DNA of 64,000 bases from CAWDJT01 sp963828705 (GTDB taxonomy: Bacteria; Desulfobacterota; Syntrophobacteria; Syntrophobacterales; Syntrophobacteraceae). Below, one piece after another: positions 27,438 through 36,463 of the stretch. The notes below the pieces were generated by a model, which worked only from the letters and a program-made list of their open reading frames with translations, was not told the DNA's origin and did no database searches. Position numbers and translations under genes: made by a program. The DNA lies in NCBI GenBank assembly GCA_963828705.1, contig CAWHGA010000054.1, positions 74,358-138,357 of the forward strand, given 5' to 3'. Position 1 is the first letter of the stretch. Each line of letters begins with the position of its first letter.

Positions 27438-28460
27438 TCAGTTGAGGAAGATGTGCTGGTAGAAATCGAAGCGTTCGGTCACCGCACCGGCACCTTGGGC
27501 CACGGAGCGCAACGGCTCATCGGCAAGTTTGACATTGAGCCCGGTAACCCGCTCCAATAGTTCCCGCATACCCTTGAGCAGGGCACCACCGCCAGCCAGC
27601 CAAATACCGTTGAGTGCCAGGTCGGAAGCCAGATCCGGTGGCACCTTGTAGAGCGTGCGCTTGACCACCTCCACAATGGCCCGGAGTTGGGCCTTGAGGA
27701 CCTCGTGGATCTCTCGATCGGTCACGGTGATGGTCTTGATCATTCCCGAAAAGATATCTTTGCCCTTGATCTTCACCGCCAAACCCTTGTTCAGAGGGAT
27801 CGCGGAGCCGATCTTCATTTTAATGATCTCGGCCAGACTCTCACTGATCACCATATGATGCTGGTGCTGAATGTGACGGACGATGGCCAGATTGGCCTTG
27901 TCCCCGGCCACCCGCAGGGATTCGCTGCAAACCGTAGTAAACAGGGAAATCACCGCCACTTCCGTGGTCCCGCCGCCAATGTCCACCACCATGTGCCCCA
28001 TGGGTTGGTCAACCGCGAGGCCATTGCCGATAGCCGCAGCCATAGGTTCTTCGATCAGATGCACCCTTCCGGCCCCAGCCATGTCTGCGGCTTCAATCAC
28101 AGCCCGCTTTTCAATGGAGGTAACCCCACTGGGGACAGCGATCACCATCTTCGGACGGGAGAAGGGCAAACGGGTGAAGACTCTTGAAAGGAACTGGCTT
28201 ATCATCTGACTGGCGGTGTCGATGTCGTGAATGACTCCATCGCGCAACGGCCGTACAATCCGCATATGCCGACCGTGACGACCCGCCAGGTTCTTGGCTT
28301 CGTTGCCGACCGCCACCACCTTGCCGGTATCTTCGTCAAGGGAAATCATGCTCGGTTCATCCAGCACCACGCCCTTGCCTTTCAAATAAATAAGCGTATT
28401 CGCCGTGCCCAGATCCATGGCGATATCTTTTGACCAAACATCCAGCATGCGTCCAAACAT
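27438..28460 (-). CDS. mreB: Rod shape-determining protein MreB
   Basis: A 340-residue actin homologue that organises the cell-wall elongation machinery under the inner membrane, indicating a rod-shaped cell. Actin-family nucleotide motifs are present: DLGTANTLIY (phosphate 1), VVDIGGGTTEVAV (phosphate 2) and GIWLAGGGALLKGM (adenosine). RVHLIEEPMAAAIG is the MreB hallmark. ATG 28460 follows GGGGGGAAAG; the frame is open 60 bases further but without signal. It is not followed by mreC or mreD here, which is unusual for Desulfobacterota. Confidence 0.96.
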   Translation of the reverse strand: MFGRMLDVWSKDIAMDLGTANTLIYLKGKGVVLDEPSMISLDEDTGKVVAVGNEAKNLAGRHGRHMRIVRPLRDGVIHDIDTASQMISQFLSRVFTRLPFSRPKMVIAVPSGVTSIEKRAVIEAADMAGAGRVHLIEEPMAAAIGNGLAVDQPMGHMVVDIGGGTTEVAVISLFTTVCSESLRVAGDKANLAIVRHIQHQHHMVISESLAEIIKMKIGSAIPLNKGLAVKIKGKDIFSGMIKTITVTDREIHEVLKAQLRAIVEVVKRTLYKVPPDLASDLALNGIWLAGGGALLKGMRELLERVTGLNVKLADEPLRSVAQGAGAVTERFDFYQHIFLN

Positions 28461-28780
28461 GATCTTTCCCCCCACTGCCCAAGAGAGACGTTGCTCTGAT
28501 TCACAGATATAGTACTGCATCTCGTTAATTATATATTACAAATCTTCAAATACTTATGCAAGACATTAGAATGGTATTAAAAACTTTTTTTATTCTATGG
28601 ATTTATCACCTCAAAGGTGTTATTTTCCCTGTGGCTCGCAAGCTTTGAGCCGCATGATTGGCTTGTTGGGTGGTTGCATCGGGGCGGTTTTTCGTATACT
28701 TTAGCTGACTACAATTTGGGAGTGTCACCAGCACTGGGTGGATGGAGCGCTTCACTACGAAAGATGAGCAAAAGGTCTCG
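28461..28780. other. Divergent promoter region, mreB / D-Ala-D-Ala carboxypeptidase
   Basis: 320 bases, locally AT-rich around 28530-28610, which is where the leftward mreB promoter should lie. For the rightward gene TATACT at 28698-28703 and TACAAT near 28710 are -10 candidates with imperfect -35 partners (TTGCAT is 15 bases upstream of the first). No gene here. Confidence 0.4.
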
Positions 28781-30136
28781 ATGCAGATGAAAAAGCTATT
28801 GGGAGCCCTTGTGTTATTTCTGGTTGCGGCAGCTCAAATCCCGGTTGAGGCCTGGAGCGCGGTCACTGCAGTTAACACTCGCGCGGCCATGGTCATCAAT
28901 GTGAGCACCGGCAAGACCCTTTTAGAACACAACGCCGACACCCCGATCCCACCAGCCTCTATTACCAAGGTCCTGACCCTCTATCTGGTGTTCGAAGCGA
29001 TACGCGAAGGACGTGCCCACCTGTCGGACCGGGTGTTTGTCAGCCAGAAAGCTGCCGGTACCGGCGGTTCCAGAATGCACATTCAAGCCGGGACTGAAGT
29101 GTCCTTGGAGGATCTGATCAAAGGGATGGCGGTGGATTCCGGCAATGACGCCTGTGTGGCTGCCGCCGAACATCTCGCCGGCAGTGAGGCGGTTTTTGTC
29201 GCCCAGATGAACCGCAAGGCCCGCGAACTGGGCATGAGCGGAAGCCATTTCATTAACACCCACGGCTTGCCGGCCAAAGGGCAGGTCACCACGGCTCGGG
29301 ACATGGCCAGGCTTTCCCTGACATATCTGCAGCGTTTCCCCGAGTCCCTTCGGGTTCATTCGACCCAGACCTTCAGCTACCACGGAATCACTCAATACAA
29401 TCGCAACCGCCTGTTGGGTCATTGTCCCGGTGTGGACGGCATCAAGACCGGCTGGATTGCCGCTTCCGGCTACAACCTGCTGGCTACCGCCAGACGAGGC
29501 GACACCCGCGTGCTGGTCGTCGTTTTGGGGGCGCCTAACCCGGCCGTCCGCTTAGTGGAAACCCGCAAGCTCATCGAGGTGGCCTTCCAGAAAGCCGCTA
29601 TGGGTTCCACAGCCATCGAACTGGCGGATCTGACCAGCTACGTAGACCCCTACGGCCCTCCTCCAGGGAAAAAATCGGCCCGAGGCAAGACCAAAAAAAT
29701 CGTTGTCGCCAAGCACTCACCCCCGAGATGCACCAAACCCTCTTCCCCATCCAAGGGTCAGACCCAGCTGACCAAGAAGCATTCCCCTCAATCCGCTAAG
29801 CCCCACAAGACCAAACAAGACCCAAAATCCGCGCACACTGCTCAAGCCGGCAAGGGCAACTCAGCGATAGCTAAACAACAACATGGCCACGCGTCTGCCT
29901 CCGGCAACAGGCAAACCACCAAGCTCGCCAAGAAAACCTCCAATCAGTCAGTCAAGGCAGCCACCAAGTCCGGCGCAGCATCCGGTGATCCTAAGCAACT
30001 AAAAAAGAAGTCCGCCAAGCCTCAACATTCCGATGCCCAGGAGCATAAGCCCAACGGCAAGTCCAAAGAAAAGACTGCCGACACCAAGAAGAAAACCAAA
30101 CCCCAGGCCAAGAGGAATTCCTCCCATAACACCTAG
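28781..30136 (+). CDS. D-alanyl-D-alanine carboxypeptidase (PBP5/DacF type) with long basic tail
   Basis: A 451-residue secreted penicillin-binding protein that trims the terminal D-Ala from peptidoglycan stems. Residues 1-27 are a signal peptide (KKLLGALVLFLVAAAQ). The active-site motifs are in order: PASITK (SxxK), DSGNDA (SxN) and GIKTGW (KTG). After about residue 300 comes a tail of some 140 residues made almost only of Lys, Ser, Thr, Ala, Pro, Gln and His. It replaces the usual PBP5 C-terminal beta domain and amphipathic anchor, and may hold the enzyme on anionic wall or membrane polymers. ATG 28781 has AAAGG seven bases ahead. Confidence 0.93.
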   Translation: MQMKKLLGALVLFLVAAAQIPVEAWSAVTAVNTRAAMVINVSTGKTLLEHNADTPIPPASITKVLTLYLVFEAIREGRAHLSDRVFVSQKAAGTGGSRMHIQAGTEVSLEDLIKGMAVDSGNDACVAAAEHLAGSEAVFVAQMNRKARELGMSGSHFINTHGLPAKGQVTTARDMARLSLTYLQRFPESLRVHSTQTFSYHGITQYNRNRLLGHCPGVDGIKTGWIAASGYNLLATARRGDTRVLVVVLGAPNPAVRLVETRKLIEVAFQKAAMGSTAIELADLTSYVDPYGPPPGKKSARGKTKKIVVAKHSPPRCTKPSSPSKGQTQLTKKHSPQSAKPHKTKQDPKSAHTAQAGKGNSAIAKQQHGHASASGNRQTTKLAKKTSNQSVKAATKSGAASGDPKQLKKKSAKPQHSDAQEHKPNGKSKEKTADTKKKTKPQAKRNSSHNT

Positions 30137-30193
30137 AACCGTTTGAACCCTTACACCCACCGGTTTTCAAGCTCACTGATAAGGAGTCCACCG

Positions 30194-30818
30194 TTGTTGA
30201 CACAGTTCATTTCCGATTTCGCCATTCGCTGTCTGGACACCGCCGGTTACGCTGGGGCAGCGTTTTTGATGGCGCTGGAAAGCATGATCGCACCAATTCC
30301 GAGCGAAGCCGTCATGCCTTTTGTCGGATTCCTGGTGGCTGATGGCAAGTGGAGTCTCGGCGCTGGCAGTGTTGGCCACCAGCACGGGGTCACTGGTTGG
30401 TTCACTGACTTCCTATTACATGGGATTCTATGGCGGGAAACCGGTGGTGCTCAAGGTGGGTAAGTATCTGCTGTTGGATCAACACGACCTGGAAATGACC
30501 GAAAGGTTCTTTCAACGCCGCAGTGGTGCGCTGACACTTTTTATCAGCCGTTTTATTCCGGTGGTGCGGCATCTGATTTCCATTCCCGCTGGCATGGGGC
30601 GTATGCCGTTGGTTCCGTTTTGCATCGCCACCGTTGTTGGGGCTACTCTGTGGAACGGCTTTCTTCTGGCTTGTGGCATGAAGCTACGCGAACACTGGAA
30701 CCTGGTGTTGAAATATGCTCACGAAGTGGACCTGGTGGTGGTGGTCGTGCTCCTGGTCGGAATGGCCTGGTTCGCACGCTCACGCCTGGCCAGGCGAAAC
30801 CCTCGAACCCAATCCTAA
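30194..30818 (+). CDS. DedA family membrane protein (frameshifted)
   Basis: About 207 residues, with the DedA/SNARE-associated (VTT) pattern: ALESMIAPIPSEAVMPFVGFL near the start, TGSLVGSLTSYYMGFYGGK, then SRFIPVVRHLISIPAGMGRM with the conserved arginine, and WNGFL later. DedA proteins are proton-dependent lipid flippases or transporters. Frame changes at about 30351-30362 and conservation continues on both sides. The start is probably TTG 30194, placed seven bases after AAGGAG; no ATG is suitable. It is directly downstream of the carboxypeptidase and may share its transcript. Confidence 0.85.
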
Positions 30819-31037
30819 TCTGCCTGCAAGGATGGGCCCTTCAACCCGCCACTCGAATGGGGGCTTAGAATCCCGCCGGCAAGACCGCCATCCCCTGATA
30901 AAAGAGAAACGTTCCCAACCCGTGCAACTCCCGGAAACAATCCATTTTCCGGGCAACCTCACCCATCCACGATGGCCGACGGGAAGCGATGTTACCCGTC
31001 GGCTCACCATAATTTCTCAGGCCGTGGACATTCGTTT

Positions 31038-31805
31038 TTAGGCGGCAGACTGTTGCCGCTTGAGGATTTGGCCCTGAGCGCTAATGACGACTTCTTCCAT
31101 GGGCACCTGTTTGCCGGCAGCCACCATGCCCTTGCGAATGATCATCGGCAGCCCCGAACAGCATGGCACCTCCATGATCAGGACGGTAACGCTTCGGATG
31201 CTGGCGGTCCTGAAGATCTCCGCAAACTTCTCCACGTATTGCGGAACGTCATCGAACTTTGGACAGCCAATCAGAACCACCTTGTCCTTCAGAAAGTCCC
31301 GATGGAAATCCGGGTATACCACCGGCGTACAGTCGGCGGCCACCAGCAGGTCGGCACCCTTGAGAAAAGGCGCCTTGGCCGGCACCAGCCGGATCTGCAC
31401 CGGCCAGTGGGACAACGCTGACGGCGTTGCCGCCGAAATACCGTAGCCCTGAGCCCCGTGGGCTGGTCCAATGGCCGAATGCGGTTGAAGGATCTTGATG
31501 TGACTAGATGGGCAACCACACGGCATGGTTTCCTGGGCGGCGGCCTTGGCAACCAGCTCCTGTTGCTGCAGGTGATGCTCTACAGCCACCGGATCAAAGT
31601 CTTCCGCTTCGCGCTCGATAATGTGAAGGGCGTCTTGCGGACATTCGCCCAGACAGGCTCCCAGACCATCGCAGTAATTCTCGGAAACCAGCCGGGCCTT
31701 GCCGCCTTCGATGACTATGGCGCCTTCGGCGCAGGCGATAGCACATTGTCCGCAACCGTCGCAGCGTTCCTCATCGATCTCAACGATTTTTCGCTTGATT
31801 ATCAT
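31038..31805 (-). CDS. 4Fe-4S ferredoxin linked to hybrid-cluster protein
   Basis: A 255-residue protein with an N-terminal two-cluster ferredoxin domain: CDGCGQCAIAC (about 15-25) and an incomplete-looking second motif CDGLGACLGECP (about 45-56), where one cysteine is glycine-leucine spaced. The C-terminal 150 residues form a second domain with CGC, VAADCTPVVYP, LIGCPKFDD and PCCSGL motifs, seen in ferredoxin-like partners of Hcp. It follows hcp by 59 bases on the same strand, so it probably donates electrons to Hcp. It would be part of the HcpR regulon. A good ribosome-binding site is not obvious beyond GGAGATC upstream. Confidence 0.85.
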   Translation of the reverse strand: MIIKRKIVEIDEERCDGCGQCAIACAEGAIVIEGGKARLVSENYCDGLGACLGECPQDALHIIEREAEDFDPVAVEHHLQQQELVAKAAAQETMPCGCPSSHIKILQPHSAIGPAHGAQGYGISAATPSALSHWPVQIRLVPAKAPFLKGADLLVAADCTPVVYPDFHRDFLKDKVVLIGCPKFDDVPQYVEKFAEIFRTASIRSVTVLIMEVPCCSGLPMIIRKGMVAAGKQVPMEEVVISAQGQILKRQQSAA

Positions 31806-31864
31806 GGTTTGATCTCCTCACAGGCAGCAAAACCCGGCCAAAGCGATCTCCACCAGATTCGGAC

Positions 31865-33494
31865 CTAGCCAAGAATGGCTTTCAGGTCCTCATCGGGGGT
31901 GGTGATAGGCTTGATCTCAAAGTTCTTAACCAGGACATCCAGCACATTGGGGGTGATGAATGCCGGCAGGCTCGGTCCCAATCGGATATTCTTGATCCCC
32001 AGATAGAGCAGGGTCAGCAGGATCGCCACGGCTTTCTGTTCGTACCAGGAACAGATTATTGACAGTGGCAGGTCATTGACACCGACATTGAACGCCTTGG
32101 ACAAGGCCACGGCAATCTGGATGGCCGAATAGGCATCGTTGCACTGGCCTACATCCAGCAGTCTGGGGATGCCGCCGATATCCCCGAGGTCCTTGTCAAA
32201 GAACCGGAACTTGCCACAAGCCAGAGTCAGTACCACACAGTCCTTGGGCACCTTCTCCACGAATTCCGTGTAGTAGTTGCGCCCCGGTTTGGCCCCATCG
32301 CAGCCAGCCACCAAGAAGAAAGTGGCGGATGGCCTTGTTCTTGACCGCCTCGATCACCGTTCCGGCCACACCCATGACGGCGTTGCGGGCAAAGCCCACC
32401 ATCACCGACTTGCCATTGGTATCTTCCTCAAACCCTGGCATGGCCAACGCCTTTTCGATGACCGGCGCAAAGTTCCGGCCATCGATGTGGCGCACACCCG
32501 GCCAGCCCACCAGCCCACAGGTGAAGATGTGATCCTTGTAAGTGTCCCTGGGGCGCTGGATGCAGTTGGTGGTCATGAGGATGGGACCGGGGAACTTTGG
32601 GAATTCGCTGATCTGGTTCTGCCAGGCAGTTCCGTAGTGCCCATAGAAATGAGGGTATTTCTTAAGCTCGGGGTAACCGTGAGTGGGCAGCATCTCACCG
32701 TGGGTGTAGACGTTGATCCCCTTACCCACCGTCTGTTTGAGGAGTTCATCCAGGTCTTTCAAGTCGTGGCCCGAGATCAAGATGGCCTTACCCTTCTTGG
32801 TTCCCAGCGGGACCTTGGTGGGTACCGGATGACCGTAAGTGCCGGTGTTGCCGGCATCCAACAGTTCCATGGTGCGCAGATTGATCTCCCCGCACTTCAA
32901 TGCCAGACCCAGCCAGTCGTTGAGGCCCAAGTCTTTCTTAAGACCGGCCACTAACCCATCATGAACGAAGGCGTAGACGGCACTGTCTTCCTGGCCCAGG
33001 ATCTCGGCGTGATCGGCATAGGCGCTGATGCCCTTGAGGCCAAACAGCACAATGTGCTGCAGCGAAAGAATATCCGGGTTCACGCTTGGGTCCGACTTCA
33101 GGCCTACGGCCCCGCCCTGTTCAACCAACCCTTCCTGGGTCGTCGCCGGTTTGAAGTTGGCAGCATCTTCAGCGAAATCGACTTTGCCGCCGGCCGCCTT
33201 GACCTTTTGCTTAAGGGTCTCACGCATCTCCACACAACGATTGATCAGGTCCACAAAACGATCCGGATCGAAATCCACATTGGTCAGCGTGGAAAACAGG
33301 GCTTTGACGGTGAAACGGTTGACGCCTGGATCGACCACTCCAACGTTACGACCTTCCACGGCGTAAATCGCCAGCCCCCTGAGAGCGTACACCAACAAGT
33401 CCTGCAGGGTGGCTACCTCATGCTCCTTCCCGCAGACACCCAGTTTCGTGCAGCCCTCACCCTTTGCCGTCTGTTCACATTGATAACAAAACAT
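31865..33494 (-). CDS. hcp: Hybrid-cluster protein / hydroxylamine reductase (class I, frameshifted)
   Basis: About 540 residues. Hcp reduces NO or hydroxylamine and protects anaerobes from nitrosative stress. The N-terminus MFCYQCEQTAKGEGC gives a C-x2-C-x8-C-x5-C cubane site as in Desulfovibrio class I enzymes. The hybrid-cluster ligands lie in the middle and C-terminal parts (TNCIQRP, TCGLVGWPG, VAGCDGAKPGR, LACGKFRF, DVGQCND). The frame changes at AAA 32319-32321; one base fewer joins HFFLVAGCDG. AGGAGA precedes ATG 33494. An FNR/HcpR-type box lies about 135 bases upstream, and the HcpR-like gene is 1.2 kb away. Confidence 0.93.
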
Positions 33495-33624
33495 GCGTAA
33501 TCTCCTGTTTTCTGGTTAAATGTCCTCGATGGGGAGCCCCATTGGCTCCAGAGCCTCCCTACGCTTCACGAACGTCAATTTCTTCTTTGTAGCAGGGATC
33601 GTACCCGACTTATTGTCGAATGTC

Positions 33625-33639
33625 TTTGACTTAGATCAA
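33625..33639. promoter_or_regulatory. HcpR/FNR-type operator upstream of hcp
   Basis: TTTGACTTAGATCAA matches the CRP/FNR-family palindrome TTGAC/T-N4-A/GTCAA; the HcpR consensus known from sulfate reducers is TTGAC-N4-GTCAA. It lies 131-145 bases before the hcp start and overlaps the stop codon (33631-33633) of the preceding reductase gene. The same 15 bases recur at 34616-34630. Confidence 0.7.
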
Positions 33640-34458
33640 CCCGGATGATCGCTGCAACTGCTTGCAGAACCCGGTCAGAACGTCGGTCCCGATGCGCTGC
33701 AGGACAGCGCCGAAGCGCTCCCCGTTAGTGCTGTGCTTGAAGTAGAGGTCGAGCGATTCACCCAGTATAAGCAATATCTCCGGTGGCGCAAACGTGCCGG
33801 GCAACTCTTTTCCCAATTGCGGGTGCCGCCCCAGTTTCCCCCCCAGCAACACTCGAAACCCCTTGCCCGCTTCCTCCAGAACCCCGGTCGGACAAACATC
33901 CAGGCATTGGCCACAGGCCAGACAACGCTGGCAGTCGATCAACGGCGGCAAACCAGGCTCATCTGCCAAGGAAATGGCACCTTCGCGACAGATGGCCACG
34001 CAGGCCCCACAGCTGTTGCATGGAGCCGTTCCCACCCGGGGCAGTCGCGCGCCAATCATGCCGAAGTCCGCAATCTGAGGCTGGGAACAGGCGTTGGGGC
34101 AGGCCGAGATCGAAACGCGGAATTCATGATGCCATTTGAGTGGACCGCGGATGCTGGATTTCAAAAATCCCACCAGATCCTGTGCTGTCAACTGTCGTTC
34201 AACGCCAGCCAACAGGTTAGGATCGGCAAAGGCAAGGTTGGAGCAGCCGTTGAAACCAAAACAGGTCTCAACCCGATAGCCCTGGATCTCTCCCTCCGTT
34301 GGCTGCATCATGCGCTGCCGACAGGCCTCAACATGCTCCACATCCACCATTCGGTCACCGCGGCGCACGGCTTCTTCTTCCACACGCTTGCGAACCCGTT
34401 TCCGGACAAAGAACGGGACACGGGATATCCCTTGCTCCGCGGCTTCACTCCATTTCAT
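33631..34458 (-). CDS. Siroheme sulfite/nitrite reductase-like protein with ferredoxin domain
   Basis: A 275-residue protein. CFGFNGC (C-x5-C) and CPNACSQ (C-x3-C) are the siroheme/4Fe-4S ligands of sulfite and nitrite reductases. They are followed by an inserted two-cluster ferredoxin domain (CNSCGACVAICREG and CQRCLACGQCLDVCPTG). This is the layout of small dissimilatory-type and anaerobic assimilatory sulfite reductases. GGAGGAG lies four to five bases before ATG 34458. It is divergent from the HcpR-like gene, with a copy of the HcpR box between them and another at its own 3' end. A role in nitrite/NO or sulfite detoxification is inferred from that context. Confidence 0.85.
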   Translation of the reverse strand: MKWSEAAEQGISRVPFFVRKRVRKRVEEEAVRRGDRMVDVEHVEACRQRMMQPTEGEIQGYRVETCFGFNGCSNLAFADPNLLAGVERQLTAQDLVGFLKSSIRGPLKWHHEFRVSISACPNACSQPQIADFGMIGARLPRVGTAPCNSCGACVAICREGAISLADEPGLPPLIDCQRCLACGQCLDVCPTGVLEEAGKGFRVLLGGKLGRHPQLGKELPGTFAPPEILLILGESLDLYFKHSTNGERFGAVLQRIGTDVLTGFCKQLQRSSGLI

Positions 34459-34615
34459 CTTACTCCTCCAGTTACCGAATGCCGCGGCTGGCCCACGAAG
34501 ACCCGGGGCATACCACGATTTGTCTTCCCCGGTCGGTTTCAGGACCGGCGCTGACCGTACCAGCGAATTGGCTTTCAATGTCGATAACATCATAGCCGCA
34601 GAATTCGCAATGTTG

Positions 34616-34630
34616 TTTGACTTAGATCAA
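34616..34630. promoter_or_regulatory. HcpR/FNR-type operator between the reductase gene and hcpR
   Basis: TTTGACTTAGATCAA, identical to the site upstream of hcp, with CCGG following one base later in both. It lies between the leftward reductase gene (start 34458) and the rightward regulator gene (start near 34715), so it can serve both, including autoregulation. Confidence 0.7.
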
Positions 34631-34714
34631 TCCGGGGTGCTATTTGGCCACAGATTGAGTGTTTGATGTGAGCTTGAGGTGCTGGCTGCTTCCCTTAGGA
34701 ATTTGGTGAACAAC

Positions 34715-35395
34715 ATGGTCGAACAGATCGGCATGATCCCCTTGTTCCAGGGTTTGCCCGCAGAGCAGTTGCGAGATCTGGCGGCCATCGTGGTGACCAG
34801 GACATACAGACGTGGTGATCCCATATTTTTGGAGGGCGAAGAAGCCACCGGACTTTATGTGGCCGCCTCGGGCCGCGTCAAAATCTTCAAACTGTCCAGC
34901 GACGGCAAGGAACAGATCCTTCACATTTTCGGTGCGGGTGAGCCTTTTGGCGAAGTAGCGGTCTTCTCCGGCAGACGCTTCCCCGCCAACGCTGAGGCCC
35001 TGGAGGAAACCCAGGTCCTGCGTTTTCCCCGCAGCGCTTTTGTGGCCTTGATCCAGAAAGAACCATCGCTGGCCCTCAACATGCTCGCGGTGCTATGCTT
35101 GCGGCTGCGACAGTTTGCTCACCTGATCGAAAACCTGTCACTCAAGGAAGTTCCAGGCCGGCTGGCCGCTTATCTGCTTTACGAAAGTGATCAAAGAGGG
35201 CAGAATCAGGAGTTGGAACTGGATATCGCGAAGGGTCAGCTGGCCAGCCTCCTGGGTACCATCCCCGAAACGCTTTCACGGATTCTGGCCAAGATGAGTG
35301 GTCAAGGGCTGATCCAGGTCAACGGACCGCACATCCGGATCACGGACCGTCAGGGGTTGGAAGATCTGGCTGAATGGGGAAAATTTGCAATCTGA
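34715..35395 (+). CDS. CRP/FNR family regulator, probable HcpR
   Basis: A 226-residue regulator. It has an N-terminal cyclic-nucleotide-fold sensor domain (GDPIFLEGEEATGLYVAASG, GEPFGEVAVFSG) and a C-terminal winged helix (KGQLASLLGTIPETLSRILAKM), whose recognition helix contains the E-x3-R of FNR/CRP. It lacks the N-terminal cysteine cluster of FNR, as HcpR does, which senses NO by heme. Position beside hcp and two matching operators support the name. The start is uncertain: ATG 34715, GTG 34706 and an earlier GTG 34679 are in frame, and ribosome-binding signals are weak. Confidence 0.82.
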   Translation: MVEQIGMIPLFQGLPAEQLRDLAAIVVTRTYRRGDPIFLEGEEATGLYVAASGRVKIFKLSSDGKEQILHIFGAGEPFGEVAVFSGRRFPANAEALEETQVLRFPRSAFVALIQKEPSLALNMLAVLCLRLRQFAHLIENLSLKEVPGRLAAYLLYESDQRGQNQELELDIAKGQLASLLGTIPETLSRILAKMSGQGLIQVNGPHIRITDRQGLEDLAEWGKFAI

Positions 35396-35647
35396 TGTTT
35401 TCTCCAAGTTTCCCCTTGATCCTGTTGTCCAGGTTCATTATATTCAACACGTTATTGGGCCGCGAATCAATCAGTTGATTACCGTCCTCACCCCATAACT
35501 GCAAATCCATTCCCCGGAAACGATCGAATAGGCGGAAGGCTGGGCCACTGGCTCAGGGAAGTCATCAGTTCTGGCTTCACTATGTAGGTGGGGAGTGAGT
35601 GCAGTTTTTCGCAAAGTCACTTTTCAAGAGGAGAAGGTACACAAGCT

Positions 35648-36163
35648 ATGCAGGTGGAATATAAGAATCGACCTAGTGAACGGAACATCGATCCCAAACA
35701 GGTAGTCAATGAGATACGCAATGGCCGATCGCTGGAAGCGGTGCAGAAGCTTTTTGGACTGCGTTTCAAGAGCGATGTCCAGGATCTCTACATGAGAGGT
35801 TTGTCAGATTTGGGTGAAATTCCGCAGATGAGTTTCAATAAATCCACCCCTGCCGCACCTCATGATACCTCACAAAAACGCAATTTTGTCCGAAGGTCGC
35901 CGACGGTCCAGGAAAAACCGGCACTGCCGACGGTCCAGGAAAAACCGGTGCTGGTGATCAAGGCCAACAACTTTCGCACCATTGGCGAGAGCGGCACAGT
36001 CACCCTCAACAAGGCCCTGTTGATCGAGCAGCTCGGTTTCAAGGTGGAAGACACCTTTGAGATCTACCGCGAAGATGATCGCATCGTGCTCCAAAAGACT
36101 TCTTCCCCGCCTACGGTTGAGAGATCTAACGGGAACGGCCATAAGGCCAAGACGATCGTCTAG
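35648..36163 (+). CDS. AbrB-like DNA-binding protein with tandem repeat linker
   Basis: A 171-residue protein. The N-terminal part (DPKQVVNEIRNGRSLEAVQK) resembles a short helical element seen in other Desulfobacterota regulators. The C-terminal part (GTVTLNKALLIEQLGFKVED...DDRIVLQK, about 115-155) has the swapped-hairpin AbrB/SpoVT pattern. The linker carries a nine-residue unit, PTVQEKPAL, twice. AGGAGAAGG is about 11 bases before ATG 35648. It may be a transcription factor or antitoxin-like repressor. It precedes a GGDEF gene, and no toxin is evident. Confidence 0.6.
   Translation: MQVEYKNRPSERNIDPKQVVNEIRNGRSLEAVQKLFGLRFKSDVQDLYMRGLSDLGEIPQMSFNKSTPAAPHDTSQKRNFVRRSPTVQEKPALPTVQEKPVLVIKANNFRTIGESGTVTLNKALLIEQLGFKVEDTFEIYREDDRIVLQKTSSPPTVERSNGNGHKAKTIV
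35899..35948 (+). repeat. 27-bp in-frame tandem repeat
   Basis: The unit GCCGACGGTCCAGGAAAAAC begins at 35899 and again at 35926, giving a perfect 23-base match with a 27-base period. It encodes the repeated PTVQEKP of the AbrB-like protein. Being in frame, it can vary in copy number without breaking the gene. Confidence 0.85.
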
Positions 36164-36235
36164 CGTCACAGCCTGATCACACAGGCCATATTTACACAGA
36201 ATCGACGATCGGTTCCCCATCCCTTGCGGATGGCC

Positions 36236-36296
36236 GGCAGGGGACTTGTGGCGCGGCGGCAACCGCTGGGATTATGTCCTCACAGGGTCCCCTGCC
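36236..36296. other. Structured inverted repeat in the leader of the GGDEF gene
   Basis: GGCAGGGGAC (36236-36245) and GTCCCCTGCC (36287-36296) are perfect 10-bp complements. They enclose 41 bases that contain a smaller hairpin, GCGG-CGGCAA-CCGC (about 36253-36266). No T run follows, so it does not look like a simple terminator of the AbrB-like gene. It lies 168 bases before the GGDEF start codon. I do not recognise a known riboswitch class. Confidence 0.5.
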
Positions 36297-36463
36297 TGCT
36301 GGTCCGGGCTGTCGACATCCGCAGGGGGCAATCCGTTTCATCCAGTCACTTTGACCTCGTAAGGCAACACAAATGCCATCGCAGATACCGACTCTTCTCT
36401 GGGTGGCACCCCTATGCAGTTGCTGCTCGGGGACAATTGCTTCACATATCGGAAGGGATGGCG

